64,000 nt of DNA from Ruminococcus sp. (GTDB lineage: Bacteria > Bacillota > Clostridia > Lachnospirales > Lachnospiraceae). The notes beneath the pieces were generated by a model. The model was given only the letters and a program-made list of their open reading frames with translations, did not search any database and was not told the origin of the DNA. The first letter of the stretch is position 1, and each line of letters begins with the position of its first letter. This document shows positions 9,429 through 18,230 of this stretch, one piece after another. Both the position numbers and the translations under genes were made by a program. The stretch is from NCBI GenBank assembly GCA_023663085.1, contig JAMPIB010000005.1, positions 31,114 to 95,113 on the forward strand, given 5' to 3'.

Positions 9429-9440
9429 GCTCCTGCCCTT

Positions 9441-9510
9441 CCCGCCTATCTTTGCTTATCTTTGTTTATCTTTACTTATCCCTGCTTATCTTTACTTATC
9501 TTCGCTTATT
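9441..9510. repeat. 10-base tandem repeat across a stop codon
   Basis: Seven head-to-tail copies of a decamer close to TTTRCTTATC lie between the GT-C gene at 9492-11279 and the ABC exporter gene. The two outer copies are more degenerate than the inner five. The array includes the last codons and stop (9492-9494) of the GT-C gene. Copy number could vary by slippage and would change the length of the intergenic leader or the C-terminus. Confidence 0.8.
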
Positions 9511-11279
9511 CCGGTAGAACTTACCACTTCCTGCGTATAAGTATCAAATACGCCCGTATCATCATTTCTTGCAAAAGTCCTCGTAAACAGACCGTTATAG
9601 GACAATGCGCAGATCACGGCCGCTGCTGCCGCAAAAGCGGCCATCTTTTTTTGCAGAGCCTTACCGCATTCTGACTGCCAGCCGTTTCGCGCGATCTCTT
9701 CTTTTTTCCCAAGCAGCCACACACGCCACTGTCCGTATCCGCGTATACATAACGGTATCAGTATCGGAAAATAGACCATGGCGGAAAGACTCTGCGCCTC
9801 CATACAGAACATATGCGCCAGAACGCCGCCGATAAACGTGACCGGCAAAAGCAGTTCCCGGACGCTGCTGCTTTTCAGACCGAATAATGCGTATAAAAAA
9901 GTCCCTGTCAGGATCCAGGTCTGTATCAGATTGGCGAACAGGATATAAAGATAGCGCCCGTTCCCCTTAAGGATCCAGTCCATGCCGCCTCTTCCTTCCC
10001 GCCCATCCAGCATCAACAGAGACTGGAAGGTAGGATTATTCCATTGAGAAGCCGTCTTTTTGGCAAAGAACCCGACCGTATAGCGGGGATTATGGAGAAA
10101 ATTGGACAGAACCTTCTTTAAATCTCTGACCGCTGCTTCTTCCGTCTCCTCATAATCATATCCATGATCTTCATAAAGCGACGTATGATAGCCGTTATAC
10201 CAGCCCGGCCCCAATACGCCTCTGCCATCTTCCTGCAGCCCCATCACCGCGCAGGCTATCATCGGGATCCCCGTCACTTCCTCATCATGATTGATATGCG
10301 CCAGATACTTATTGACACCGATCCGGCAGGTCATGAAACAGAGTACGATAGCGCCGGCCAGCATCAGTTTACGGACTATTCTCTTTCTCCCGACCGATGC
10401 CGGCGGAAGCATGCTGAACAATAAATATAAAACTTCCGCTATCATAAAGATAACGTAATTGGGCTTGAGCAGCGCTGCTATGCCGATGCTGAATCCGCTG
10501 ATAAGAGCAAGCATCCCCCCCCTCTTCGATTTTTCATCATATAAGAGAAGGGTATAAAAGGAAAGCATCGCAAATGCCATTCCGCCCACAGTTCCATAAA
10601 GCAGCATCGTAAACAGCAGATACGGGAAAAAGAAGAGTCCCAGAAGGGAAACGGCAATTCCATAGCGATGATCTTTTCCCCATAAAATATCGCTTATCTT
10701 ACCATACAGATAATAAGAAAGCACGATCCACAGCGCATTCACCAACTGGAAGGCCATGTAATTATCTTCGCCAAACAGTACGAACAATATCTGAAAATAC
10801 AGGATGATCCCCATTTGAAAAGGGTACCTGAATAAATAGGCTCCTTTTTCCAGAGGCGACAGATCCCCGTGCCGCAGAGCCACCGCCGCATCCAGTACTT
10901 TACGCGGATCCGATTTGGGTTCATAGCCGCCCGCCAGAACCATGGCCGCAGCCACGATGCCGGCCACGATACAGATCATGAGCGGCAGATATTTTTTATC
11001 CAGAATCCGGCCTTTCATGCGTCCCGCCGTTCCTGCCCCCTTTATCAATACAAAGGTGGTCAGGACAAATAAAAGGATATGTTGTAAATAATGATCGCGT
11101 ATATAAAAAGTATGGGTAAAGTTCACGGCTTCTTCACCGGAATAATCCAGATACCGATAACCGCCGAGATAGCAGGTGCTGAAAATACTGGCAATGAGCA
11201 GATAGCCGGTTATCACGATAAACAGAAGCCATACCGCTCTTTTTATCCACTCTGCATAATTTATCTTCTCATCTGCCAT
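9492..11279 (-). CDS. GT-C/PMT-like polytopic membrane glycosyltransferase
   Basis: This 595-residue integral membrane protein has about 11-12 predicted helices. The first long outer loop contains YLDYSGEEAVNFTHTFY. A second outer loop has GYEPKSDPRKVLDAAVALRHGD and then LFRYPFQMGIILYFQ, a layout seen in PMT/ArnT-like GT-C enzymes (acidic motif, then RYPFQ before the next helix). The predicted role is transfer of a sugar from a polyprenyl-phosphate donor at the outer face. The start at 11279 has GGAG 6 bases upstream and overlaps the acyltransferase gene by 11 bases. An upstream ATG at 11303 lacks that spacing. The C-terminal residues are encoded by a tandem repeat and are probably not important. 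Confidence 0.72.
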   Translation of the reverse strand: MADEKINYAEWIKRAVWLLFIVITGYLLIASIFSTCYLGGYRYLDYSGEEAVNFTHTFYIRDHYLQHILLFVLTTFVLIKGAGTAGRMKGRILDKKYLPLMICIVAGIVAAAMVLAGGYEPKSDPRKVLDAAVALRHGDLSPLEKGAYLFRYPFQMGIILYFQILFVLFGEDNYMAFQLVNALWIVLSYYLYGKISDILWGKDHRYGIAVSLLGLFFFPYLLFTMLLYGTVGGMAFAMLSFYTLLLYDEKSKRGGMLALISGFSIGIAALLKPNYVIFMIAEVLYLLFSMLPPASVGRKRIVRKLMLAGAIVLCFMTCRIGVNKYLAHINHDEEVTGIPMIACAVMGLQEDGRGVLGPGWYNGYHTSLYEDHGYDYEETEEAAVRDLKKVLSNFLHNPRYTVGFFAKKTASQWNNPTFQSLLMLDGREGRGGMDWILKGNGRYLYILFANLIQTWILTGTFLYALFGLKSSSVRELLLPVTFIGGVLAHMFCMEAQSLSAMVYFPILIPLCIRGYGQWRVWLLGKKEEIARNGWQSECGKALQKKMAAFAAAAAVICALSYNGLFTRTFARNDDTGVFDTYTQEVVSSTGISEDK

Positions 11280-12336
11280 CTGCTTCTCCTTCCGCACCCG
11301 CATGATTTAACGTCTGTGCTTTTCTTCTCCCCACCAGATACATCACATAAGATACCGCCAGCGATGCGCACAATGTAAACCAAAACAGCCGCAGACCGTT
11401 TTCACGATATCCACTGATAAATGTCCGGTAAGAAAATTTAAAGATCATATGCACGAAATAAATATTCATGCTCATTTTTCTAAAAAAGACCGTATCCCTT
11501 TTCACCGTAAAACTTATGGCAAAGAGCATCAGGAAAAAGGCCGCCGGCAGCAGCATCAGATACATATCCGACTCTCTTACATATCCTGCCTTCTCCAAAG
11601 CGAATACTTCTACGCCGAGTAACGCTATGGACGCAATCAGGCACAGGGCGGCACTCCAGCTTTTGATGCGCATTTCCTTCCCGGCGATCCACGTTCCCAT
11701 ATAGAGGAAAATGCTTCCGAAAAAGATACCGTTCCGACAGGTCACCATGGCCATTTTGACCAGTTTCATCAGTTTCCACAGCAGGCCATCCAGCGGTACC
11801 ATTTTAACAAGCAGGCCAAAATAGGACTGTGTCAAAAGCCCCATACAGAATAACAGGAAGACGATAACGGCACAGCCGCGCTCTCCCGCATATTTTCTCA
11901 GAAAATATACAATGATAAGTCCCACCGCCGCCGCAGGCAGATACCACAACTGCGCATACGAACCGACCAGAAAAAAATCCCTGACCACCGCCAGCAGATC
12001 ATATTTCAACCCCGTCTCGGAAATGACAATCTTGTCATATATGATGATGGGCAGATAAACCGCTGTCCAGATACCATACAGGATAAGGAGTTTTCTGATA
12101 TACGGGGCGAGGATCCTGCGCCCGGTTCCCCGGCCCGCCTGCCGGATCTGCTTTTCCAGCAGAAAGCCGGTAACCGTAAAGAAAAACGGAACAGACACCC
12201 TGCCGATGATATCGGCGCTCCAGATATTGAGCGTATCATGGATGCCGGACAGGGGATGTGTATGCAGTACTACTACAAACAGTGCCATTATGAACTTCAT
12301 GATGTCAATGCCGCGATAGCAGACTTTGTTTTCCAT
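11269..12336 (-). CDS. Acyltransferase-3 family membrane protein
   Basis: This 355-residue protein has about ten membrane helices. The acyltransferase-3 (OafA/WecH-type) start is visible: YRGIDIMKFIMALFVVVLHT, with the catalytic-type His in the first helix, followed by a helix with VPFFFTVTGFLLEKQIR. Family members O-acetylate or O-succinylate sugars on lipid-linked or exported glycans. The substrate is unknown. A second family member lies at 45968-46996. It overlaps the start of the following GT-C gene, suggesting one operon. Confidence 0.88.
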   Translation of the reverse strand: MENKVCYRGIDIMKFIMALFVVVLHTHPLSGIHDTLNIWSADIIGRVSVPFFFTVTGFLLEKQIRQAGRGTGRRILAPYIRKLLILYGIWTAVYLPIIIYDKIVISETGLKYDLLAVVRDFFLVGSYAQLWYLPAAAVGLIIVYFLRKYAGERGCAVIVFLLFCMGLLTQSYFGLLVKMVPLDGLLWKLMKLVKMAMVTCRNGIFFGSIFLYMGTWIAGKEMRIKSWSAALCLIASIALLGVEVFALEKAGYVRESDMYLMLLPAAFFLMLFAISFTVKRDTVFFRKMSMNIYFVHMIFKFSYRTFISGYRENGLRLFWFTLCASLAVSYVMYLVGRRKAQTLNHAGAEGEADGR

Positions 12337-12388
12337 ACCCGTTCCCTGTTTCTTTCCCGCTTCTTTCCTGTGTTTTCCCTGATCTTTC

Positions 12389-13396
12389 TTAACTTTTGGT
12401 AATAAACTTATTCTCTTTCAGACTGTACTTGCCGCCCTTTAAGAACTTGTGTTTGATCACCCACCAGCCAGGCACCCAGATATATTTATGCATGGCCGGA
12501 GAAGCGCTCCCTATCATCCAGCAGTTCCGGTCGCAGTTTTTCGTACAGGCTCTGACTTCCTGCGCCTGCTCCGAGTTCCACAATTCGTCCCAGCTCTGCG
12601 TGCGCAGATTGCCCATGACGGCCTTTTTTTCCATGCCGTTACAGGGAATGACATCGCAGAACGGGTCGATAAAAAACGCATCCTTAGACATATCGCAGGG
12701 CAGCAGCCTTTTATTGCCGTAAATATAATTGATCAGTCCATGGTTAAAATAGGCGCGGAACCATTTCTTCGGCGACCTGCTTTTTAACAACTCATTGATC
12801 AACTTCTCAAAATTCTGCGCCACTTTATATTTGTCATTGATCTTATTATCCGTCTTTCTGAAATAAAAAGAATTATGCAGCGTGGCCGTCGCAAATTCCA
12901 TGCCCATATCGTTGGCAATATGATAAAGCGGCACTAAGTCCTCACAGTTCATATCCTGTACCGTCATGCCGAATCCCACGTCCGGATGCTTCATCTCCAC
13001 TAACGTCTTAAGCGTCGTATAACCTCTGTTAAATCCATCGGGGATGCCTCTTATGGCGTCATTGGTCTTTTGCAGTCCTTCGATACTGATCCGGATTCCC
13101 ACCCTGGGAAATTCTTTACAAAGCGCAATGATCCTCTCCGTAAAATAGCCGTTCGTGGAAATGACAATCCTGTCAGATTTCTTGTACAGTTCTCTGACGA
13201 TATCCGGTATATCCTGTCTGATAAAAGGTTCGCCTCCGGTTATATTGGTAAAAGCCATCTCCGGCAGTTTTTTAATATCTTCTAACGTAATCTCCTCTTC
13301 CGGCCTCGTCGGGTCGCGGAAACAGTCGCACATATTACAGTGTGCGTTGCAGCGGTAGGTTACGATGACAGTGCCATATAAAGTTCTTCTTCCCAT
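12389..13396 (-). CDS. Radical SAM enzyme with SPASM-like C-terminus
   Basis: This 335-residue protein has the radical-SAM motif CNAHCNMC (C16, C20, C23), then NITGGEPF (51-58) for SAM binding. A cysteine-rich C-terminal region (LLPCDM, DPFCDVIPCNGM, ACTKNCDRNCWM) would hold auxiliary iron-sulfur clusters as in SPASM proteins. Known SPASM enzymes modify peptides or act on sugars and aminoglycosides. No peptide precursor is visible nearby, and both neighbours are polysaccharide genes, so a carbohydrate or lipid-linked substrate is the simplest guess. The start at 13396 follows GGAG with a longer than usual gap of about 13 bases. Confidence 0.87.
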   Translation of the reverse strand: MGRRTLYGTVIVTYRCNAHCNMCDCFRDPTRPEEEITLEDIKKLPEMAFTNITGGEPFIRQDIPDIVRELYKKSDRIVISTNGYFTERIIALCKEFPRVGIRISIEGLQKTNDAIRGIPDGFNRGYTTLKTLVEMKHPDVGFGMTVQDMNCEDLVPLYHIANDMGMEFATATLHNSFYFRKTDNKINDKYKVAQNFEKLINELLKSRSPKKWFRAYFNHGLINYIYGNKRLLPCDMSKDAFFIDPFCDVIPCNGMEKKAVMGNLRTQSWDELWNSEQAQEVRACTKNCDRNCWMIGSASPAMHKYIWVPGWWVIKHKFLKGGKYSLKENKFITKS

Positions 13397-13427
13397 ACGC
13401 CTATACGGACTCCTTTCCCGGATTTTT

Positions 13428-14660
13428 CTACTTCCGATATGCCCATTCTATTATTTTACCACAATATTCCTCAGTTGTATCGAAATTTATATTTTTACAG
13501 TTTTCTTTATATTTTTCGCAGATCTCCGGGCGATTCCAGAGCCGGGCTGTTTTTTCGCACAAAGCGGCTGCGTTCCCGGCCTCAAAGAGTTCTCCTGTTA
13601 TGCCATCCTGTAATAATTCCGGTGTGCCGCCAAGAGATGAGGCGATCATCGGCGTACCGTACAGCTGCGATTCCATCACCGAGAACGGGCAGTTTTCATA
13701 CCACTCCGATGGATAGAGGGAAAATGCGGCTCCGGCGATCAATTTCTTTAAGGCTCCGCCTCTGATAAAACCAACGTTTTGTATATTGGGCACGCGGGAG
13801 ACTTCCTCCATGAGCGGGCCTGTCCCTGCAAACACAAACGACACATCTGTCATTTCCTTGCAGACCCGCAGCAGCGTCTTTACCCCTTTTTCTTCGGAGA
13901 AGCGCCCGAAATAGAGTACGTAACGCTCCGGCAGACGGGATTTTATCGTCTCCCAGGCACCGATCTCTTCTTCGTCTTCTATGGGTGTCACGAAGTTATG
14001 GAGCATGATGGTCTTTTTTTGCAGTACAGGATCTGTGTCCAACTGTTTTTTCATAAAAGCGCTGGGACAGATGATGGTATCTACCAGAGCATAACTTTTC
14101 CGTTTTCTATAATACAGCGCCTCCATGGTGCCAAGCAGGCTTCTGATACGGGAGTTATGGATACACCGGTTCTGTGTGCAGGCGCCGAACTTCCCTCCGC
14201 GGCAGGCAAAACAGAGTGCGCCGGAAGAAGGGATCATCATCATATGATTCGGGCAGACCCACTGATAGTCATGCGCCGTATAAACAATCCGCACGGGTTT
14301 CTTATTCATTTTCTCATACGCTTTTATCTCATAAAGAATGGATGGGGTGATCTGAAAATTAATATTATTCAGATGCACGACATCCGGCGCGAAATCATCC
14401 AGAACTGGCCGTATCTTTCTTCTGGCCTCACTGGAGTAAATGATCTTGAACGGATATAAAAGTTTCTGCAGTTTTCCGCTGTGAAAATCCATACTGGCAG
14501 TATAGCTTTCCGCGCGGTTCCCTACAATCCTTCCCGCATGTTCCATGCCGAAATACTGCACCTCGTGGCCCATTTTTACCAGCGCTTTCCCAAGTTCAAA
14601 AATATAAGTCTCCGATCCGCCGTTCGGATACAGAAATTTGTTGACAAGCAGAATCTTCAT
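13428..14660 (-). CDS. GT4 family glycosyltransferase
   Basis: This 410-residue GT-B enzyme begins MKILLVNKFLYPNGGSETYI, a typical GT4 acceptor-site start. YTAHDYQWVCPNHMM is present in the N-domain, with a nearby cysteine-rich insert (ALCFACRGGKFGACTQNRC) common in this subfamily. VLYFGRFSEEKGVKTL opens the C-domain, and the donor-binding segment is SEWYENCPFSVMESQLYGTP. The donor is unknown. The start codon overlaps the stop of the WecG-GT4 fusion (ATGA at 14657-14660), so both are probably translated together and may act in sequence on the same lipid-linked glycan. Confidence 0.9.
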   Translation of the reverse strand: MKILLVNKFLYPNGGSETYIFELGKALVKMGHEVQYFGMEHAGRIVGNRAESYTASMDFHSGKLQKLLYPFKIIYSSEARRKIRPVLDDFAPDVVHLNNINFQITPSILYEIKAYEKMNKKPVRIVYTAHDYQWVCPNHMMMIPSSGALCFACRGGKFGACTQNRCIHNSRIRSLLGTMEALYYRKRKSYALVDTIICPSAFMKKQLDTDPVLQKKTIMLHNFVTPIEDEEEIGAWETIKSRLPERYVLYFGRFSEEKGVKTLLRVCKEMTDVSFVFAGTGPLMEEVSRVPNIQNVGFIRGGALKKLIAGAAFSLYPSEWYENCPFSVMESQLYGTPMIASSLGGTPELLQDGITGELFEAGNAAALCEKTARLWNRPEICEKYKENCKNINFDTTEEYCGKIIEWAYRK

Positions 14661-16621
14661 TTTGCTCCCCCATTCCGTCCCTTTCTCTGGTAAACCTGCA
14701 AAGTCTCTTTCACGACATCATCCCAGTTATATTTTTTACAGATAAAATCGCTGCTTTGCCTCTTATAACTTTCCACGATCTCAGGATGCGCCAGCAGGTA
14801 CTCCAGCTTCTTTCGCAGGTCTTTTACATCGCCTTTTTTAAATGTAAACGCCTTATCCTCCACTACTTCCATATTTTCGCAGATATCGCTGACCAGACAG
14901 CAACAGCCGAAACTCATCGCTTCTAAGAGGCTGATCGCCATGCCCTCCACATCGCTTGGCAGAACAAAGGCGTAAGCATTGGAATACAGTTCTTCCAGCG
15001 TCTGTCCCTGCACAAAGTCCGTCATGATGATGTGGTCGTCCTGTGCGGCCATGCGGTGCACTTTCTCCATGTATTCCACCGCCTGGCTGGCGCCGCCCGC
15101 AATGACCAGTTTCTTATCCGTCTTCATCTGCCGGAAAGCCTCGATCAGATAGTGCACGCCCTTTTCCGGTACGATCCTCGCCAGAAACAGGAAATAACCA
15201 TCTTTTTGCAGGCCGAATTTCTCCGTGATCAGTTCCGGTTCCCGTTTCTGCGGTCTGTCAATGGCATTGGGAATAAATACCGTCTCCCGGCCATACGTAT
15301 CTTTAAAATATTTTCTGACATTTTCTGACAAAACAATGACTTCATCCGCATACTTAGCGGCCATCTTTTCTCCGAACTTAATGATAAAAGAGGCAAAGTT
15401 TCCCCACTTCGATCTCTGCCAGTCCAGTCCGTGGATGGTGACAATTACTCTTTTGCCAAACAGCTTCGGTATCCACAACACCGCACACGGGCCTTCCGCA
15501 TGATAGTGAAGAATATCATACGGTGTAAAAAGCGCGCGCATCGTTGCCAGAAAAGAATAAACGATGGCGTTTAATTTAGAACTTCTGAAGGTCGGAATGA
15601 TACGGATACGCACGTTTTTATAATATTTCCTGTCTCCGCGCCCGTATTCTTCATCATATTTTTTCCCCGATACATGATGTCCATACCTGTTGTAGGCATC
15701 CACTTTATGTCCCAGCGCTGCCAGACGCACGGAAAGCTGCTCCACCACGATCTCCACGCCGCCTTCCCGTGAAGGTATGCGCTTATGGCCGATCATGGCG
15801 ATCCGCAGGTGTCTACCTCTTTTTACCCGCCTTCCTCCTGTCTCTGCGCCGCCGCGCTTTTTCTGCTTTTCTAACTGTCTTGATTCTTTATGCGTATAAT
15901 AAAGAAAGGCAAAATTCGTATTCAAATATCTGGGAATCATCCGCCTGGGATCCTGAAAAATGCGGTATACCCATTCCAGACACAATTTCTGCATCCACAT
16001 CGGCGCACGCTTCACGCATCCCGCCAGAAAATCAAAGGCCGCGCCGACGCCGATCATCAGGGAATGAATACGTTCCCTGTGCTGGTACATCCAGATCTCC
16101 TGTTTCGGCGCGCCGAGCGCCACCCACACAAAATCAGGTTTCGCCCCATTGATGCGCTCTATAACCTGCTCATCTTCTTCGGCACTCAACTCCCGGTACG
16201 GCGGAGAATACATACCGGCGATCTGCAGACCGGGATAAGCCGCCAGAAGTTTTTCCCTAAGCTGTGTCAACGTGTGCTGCGAACCGCCGTAGAAATAATG
16301 CGTATAGCCTTTTTCCAGAGAGAGTCTGAAAATCTCCGGCATCAGATCCGGCCCCGGTACTCTTTTGGCATCTTTATAGCCTCTGGCACGGCTGACGATA
16401 GATAACGGCTGCCCATCCGGCAACGCCATGGCCGCACTGTTCTGGACCTTTCTGTAATTTTCGTCCCGATAGGCCGTGACCGTCGTATGCACATTGGACA
16501 CACAGATATAGCTGCCCTTTAATTCTTCCAGATGCGAAGTAATGTAACGGACTGTTTTATCCATATCCGTCACGTTGATCCTCGTTTTTAATATCTCGCA
16601 ATATTGCAGTTCTTCCTTCAT
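14657..16621 (-). CDS. Bifunctional GT26 (WecG/TagA) - GT4 glycosyltransferase fusion
   Basis: One uninterrupted 654-residue frame carries two glycosyltransferases. Residues 1 to about 240 are a GT26 (WecG/TagA/CpsF) domain: SNVHTTVTAYRDE, LPDGQPLSIVSR, YYFGGS-like YFYGGSQHT, then WVALGAPKQEIWMYQH and GVGAAFDFLAG before KRAPMWMQ. After a basic linker (245-270) comes a GT4 domain starting RIAMIGHKRIPSREGGVEIV, with LFLARIVPEKGVHYLIEAF and SDVEGMAISLLEAMSFG. GT26 enzymes add ManNAc, ManNAcA or another sugar to lipid-PP-GlcNAc, so the fusion may add two consecutive early sugars. The start at 16621 overlaps the upstream stop (ATGA). The frame is open for about 100 codons upstream, but that part is non-coding shadow. 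Confidence 0.9.
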   Translation of the reverse strand: MKEELQYCEILKTRINVTDMDKTVRYITSHLEELKGSYICVSNVHTTVTAYRDENYRKVQNSAAMALPDGQPLSIVSRARGYKDAKRVPGPDLMPEIFRLSLEKGYTHYFYGGSQHTLTQLREKLLAAYPGLQIAGMYSPPYRELSAEEDEQVIERINGAKPDFVWVALGAPKQEIWMYQHRERIHSLMIGVGAAFDFLAGCVKRAPMWMQKLCLEWVYRIFQDPRRMIPRYLNTNFAFLYYTHKESRQLEKQKKRGGAETGGRRVKRGRHLRIAMIGHKRIPSREGGVEIVVEQLSVRLAALGHKVDAYNRYGHHVSGKKYDEEYGRGDRKYYKNVRIRIIPTFRSSKLNAIVYSFLATMRALFTPYDILHYHAEGPCAVLWIPKLFGKRVIVTIHGLDWQRSKWGNFASFIIKFGEKMAAKYADEVIVLSENVRKYFKDTYGRETVFIPNAIDRPQKREPELITEKFGLQKDGYFLFLARIVPEKGVHYLIEAFRQMKTDKKLVIAGGASQAVEYMEKVHRMAAQDDHIIMTDFVQGQTLEELYSNAYAFVLPSDVEGMAISLLEAMSFGCCCLVSDICENMEVVEDKAFTFKKGDVKDLRKKLEYLLAHPEIVESYKRQSSDFICKKYNWDDVVKETLQVYQRKGRNGGAK

Positions 16622-18201
16622 AAGCGCCGCTCCCTGTCTGTTATCATTACTGTTCCCGCGCCAATAAACACCCCGGCCAGTCCGCCGATCAGGATACTGC
16701 CCACATAATAACGAACGCTCTCCAGTCTGACCGCATTGCCTTCTACAACCTGCATGGGCGTTTCCGCGTCCTGATAATTCATGATACGATATCCGGCATA
16801 ATCGGCATCCTCCGCACTCTCCAGATATACGGAAGATTTTTCCACCCAGTCCGTATAAGAGCGCGGCATAACATAGCCTTTCGGCTCTTGATACAGTATG
16901 GCGCAGAATATAACGCCGATCAGCATACATACCGCAACCGCCGCCAATATCCGTTTACGATGCTCCCGCCGTATTTTCCGGAAAAATGCCGGCAGATCCC
17001 ATTGCAAAAATGACATCTTTGTCACTTTTTCCAGTATTCTTTGCATTATATTTTCCAGTTTCTCTCTTATAGAAGAAAACAGGCAGAACTCTTCTTCCCC
17101 TTCTTTTTGCCGGAATAAAAGTTCTCCCAGAAACAACAGCGTGATATTCTTAAACGAAGTATTAAAGAGCAGCGGTTCCGTATAGCCTGCCCCCAGAAAG
17201 CAGAGGATCATCACCAGTTCTCTTGTCTTCTGTTTCTTCGTATAGTCGGCGATCAGCAGCAGATACGCCGCCATGAGCAGCACAAAGGGAATAATACCAT
17301 AATGGATGAACGCCCAGATATAAGAACTGTCTATCGACAGATAATATTGTATCTGCGCCAGATAAGACATCTTTACGCCAAACAGGCTCATACACTCCGG
17401 TACAAGATAAAAGCTGGCGATATTGATCCTCGTATTGACAAGTTCGTTCAGACGGATCAGCGGCTGTGCAAAACGACTGTCATAAAGCATAAAGGGAAGG
17501 GCAAAAGAGATAAATATGATCCCCGGCAGTACCAGATTCGCCAGTATTTTCTCCAGCAGGCAAAATCTCGGCCGCAGCTTCACATACAGACTCCCCAGCA
17601 AAAGAACTGTCACAATTGCAAATCCCGTATAACTGATGGAATAAAGAAAAACAAGCACGTTACCAAGCATCAGTATCACAAAATGCCGGACCTTAAACTT
17701 GTCCGCCAGTTCATAGAGGATAAGCGCACATAATGTCAGATAAGTGATATGCAGGATATTCGGATGAGTAAAGCCCAGGCTCCAGCGGAAAATAAAACCC
17801 AGACCGAGTTTCTGCGCCACGCGGTAGACCGTATGTTCCAGTCTTGTAAAAGAGATAAGACATAATACGACCGCGCAGGCGGACCACACCCACAGTCCGA
17901 GACGGAAAACTTTTTGCAGGGAAATATTTTTCATACCGAGTATCAGAAACATGATGACTATGATCCCCAGTTCCAAAGAATGCACGTAAACGAGACCGGT
18001 CAGGCAGATGAGAAAAAGTACCGCCGCCCACTGGCGCTTTGTATAAGAAGATAATAGAATTTTCAACCCCCCGCACAACAGGGCCGGTATCACGAGCAGG
18101 GCAAATAATTTCTGCCCCTCATATAAACCAAGCCCCTTGGCTATGGAGAGTAAGATAAAAAATCCGAAATATAAAGTTTCATCCAGAGTAAGTTTTTTCA
18201 T
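16618..18201 (-). CDS. wzy: Wzy-like O-antigen/capsule polymerase with C-terminal hairpin
   Basis: This 527-residue membrane protein has about 11 predicted helices in the first 370 residues, with a large outer loop (FMLYDSRFAQPLIRLNELVNTR region) as in Wzy/WaaL polymerases. The last 112 residues are unusual. A charged cytoplasmic stretch leads to a helix (about 417-437), an outer loop of about 60 residues, and another helix (about 500-519) ending in positive residues, the topology of a short Wzz-like co-polymerase hairpin. The start at 18201 follows AGGAG with 5 bases spacing. The open frame upstream of it overlaps the GH88 gene and is not coding. The stop overlaps the start of the WecG-GT4 gene. 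Confidence 0.75.
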   Translation of the reverse strand: MKKLTLDETLYFGFFILLSIAKGLGLYEGQKLFALLVIPALLCGGLKILLSSYTKRQWAAVLFLICLTGLVYVHSLELGIIVIMFLILGMKNISLQKVFRLGLWVWSACAVVLCLISFTRLEHTVYRVAQKLGLGFIFRWSLGFTHPNILHITYLTLCALILYELADKFKVRHFVILMLGNVLVFLYSISYTGFAIVTVLLLGSLYVKLRPRFCLLEKILANLVLPGIIFISFALPFMLYDSRFAQPLIRLNELVNTRINIASFYLVPECMSLFGVKMSYLAQIQYYLSIDSSYIWAFIHYGIIPFVLLMAAYLLLIADYTKKQKTRELVMILCFLGAGYTEPLLFNTSFKNITLLFLGELLFRQKEGEEEFCLFSSIREKLENIMQRILEKVTKMSFLQWDLPAFFRKIRREHRKRILAAVAVCMLIGVIFCAILYQEPKGYVMPRSYTDWVEKSSVYLESAEDADYAGYRIMNYQDAETPMQVVEGNAVRLESVRYYVGSILIGGLAGVFIGAGTVMITDRERRL

Positions 18202-18230
18202 GCCATCTCCTATATCTGCCACTAACTTTT

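Noticed and set aside
9441-9510. Possible CRISPR or phage attachment array
   Set aside because: The unit is 10 bases with no spacers and no integrase or cas gene is near; it is a simple tandem repeat.
13779-14459. 226-codon plus-strand frame
   Set aside because: It is antisense to a clear GT4 gene; no motif or ribosome site supports it.
16622-16930. About 100-codon N-terminal extension of the WecG-GT4 frame
   Set aside because: It overlaps the polymerase gene, has a composition typical of an out-of-frame shadow, and the conserved GT26 domain starts after the ATG at 16621, which is coupled to the upstream stop.
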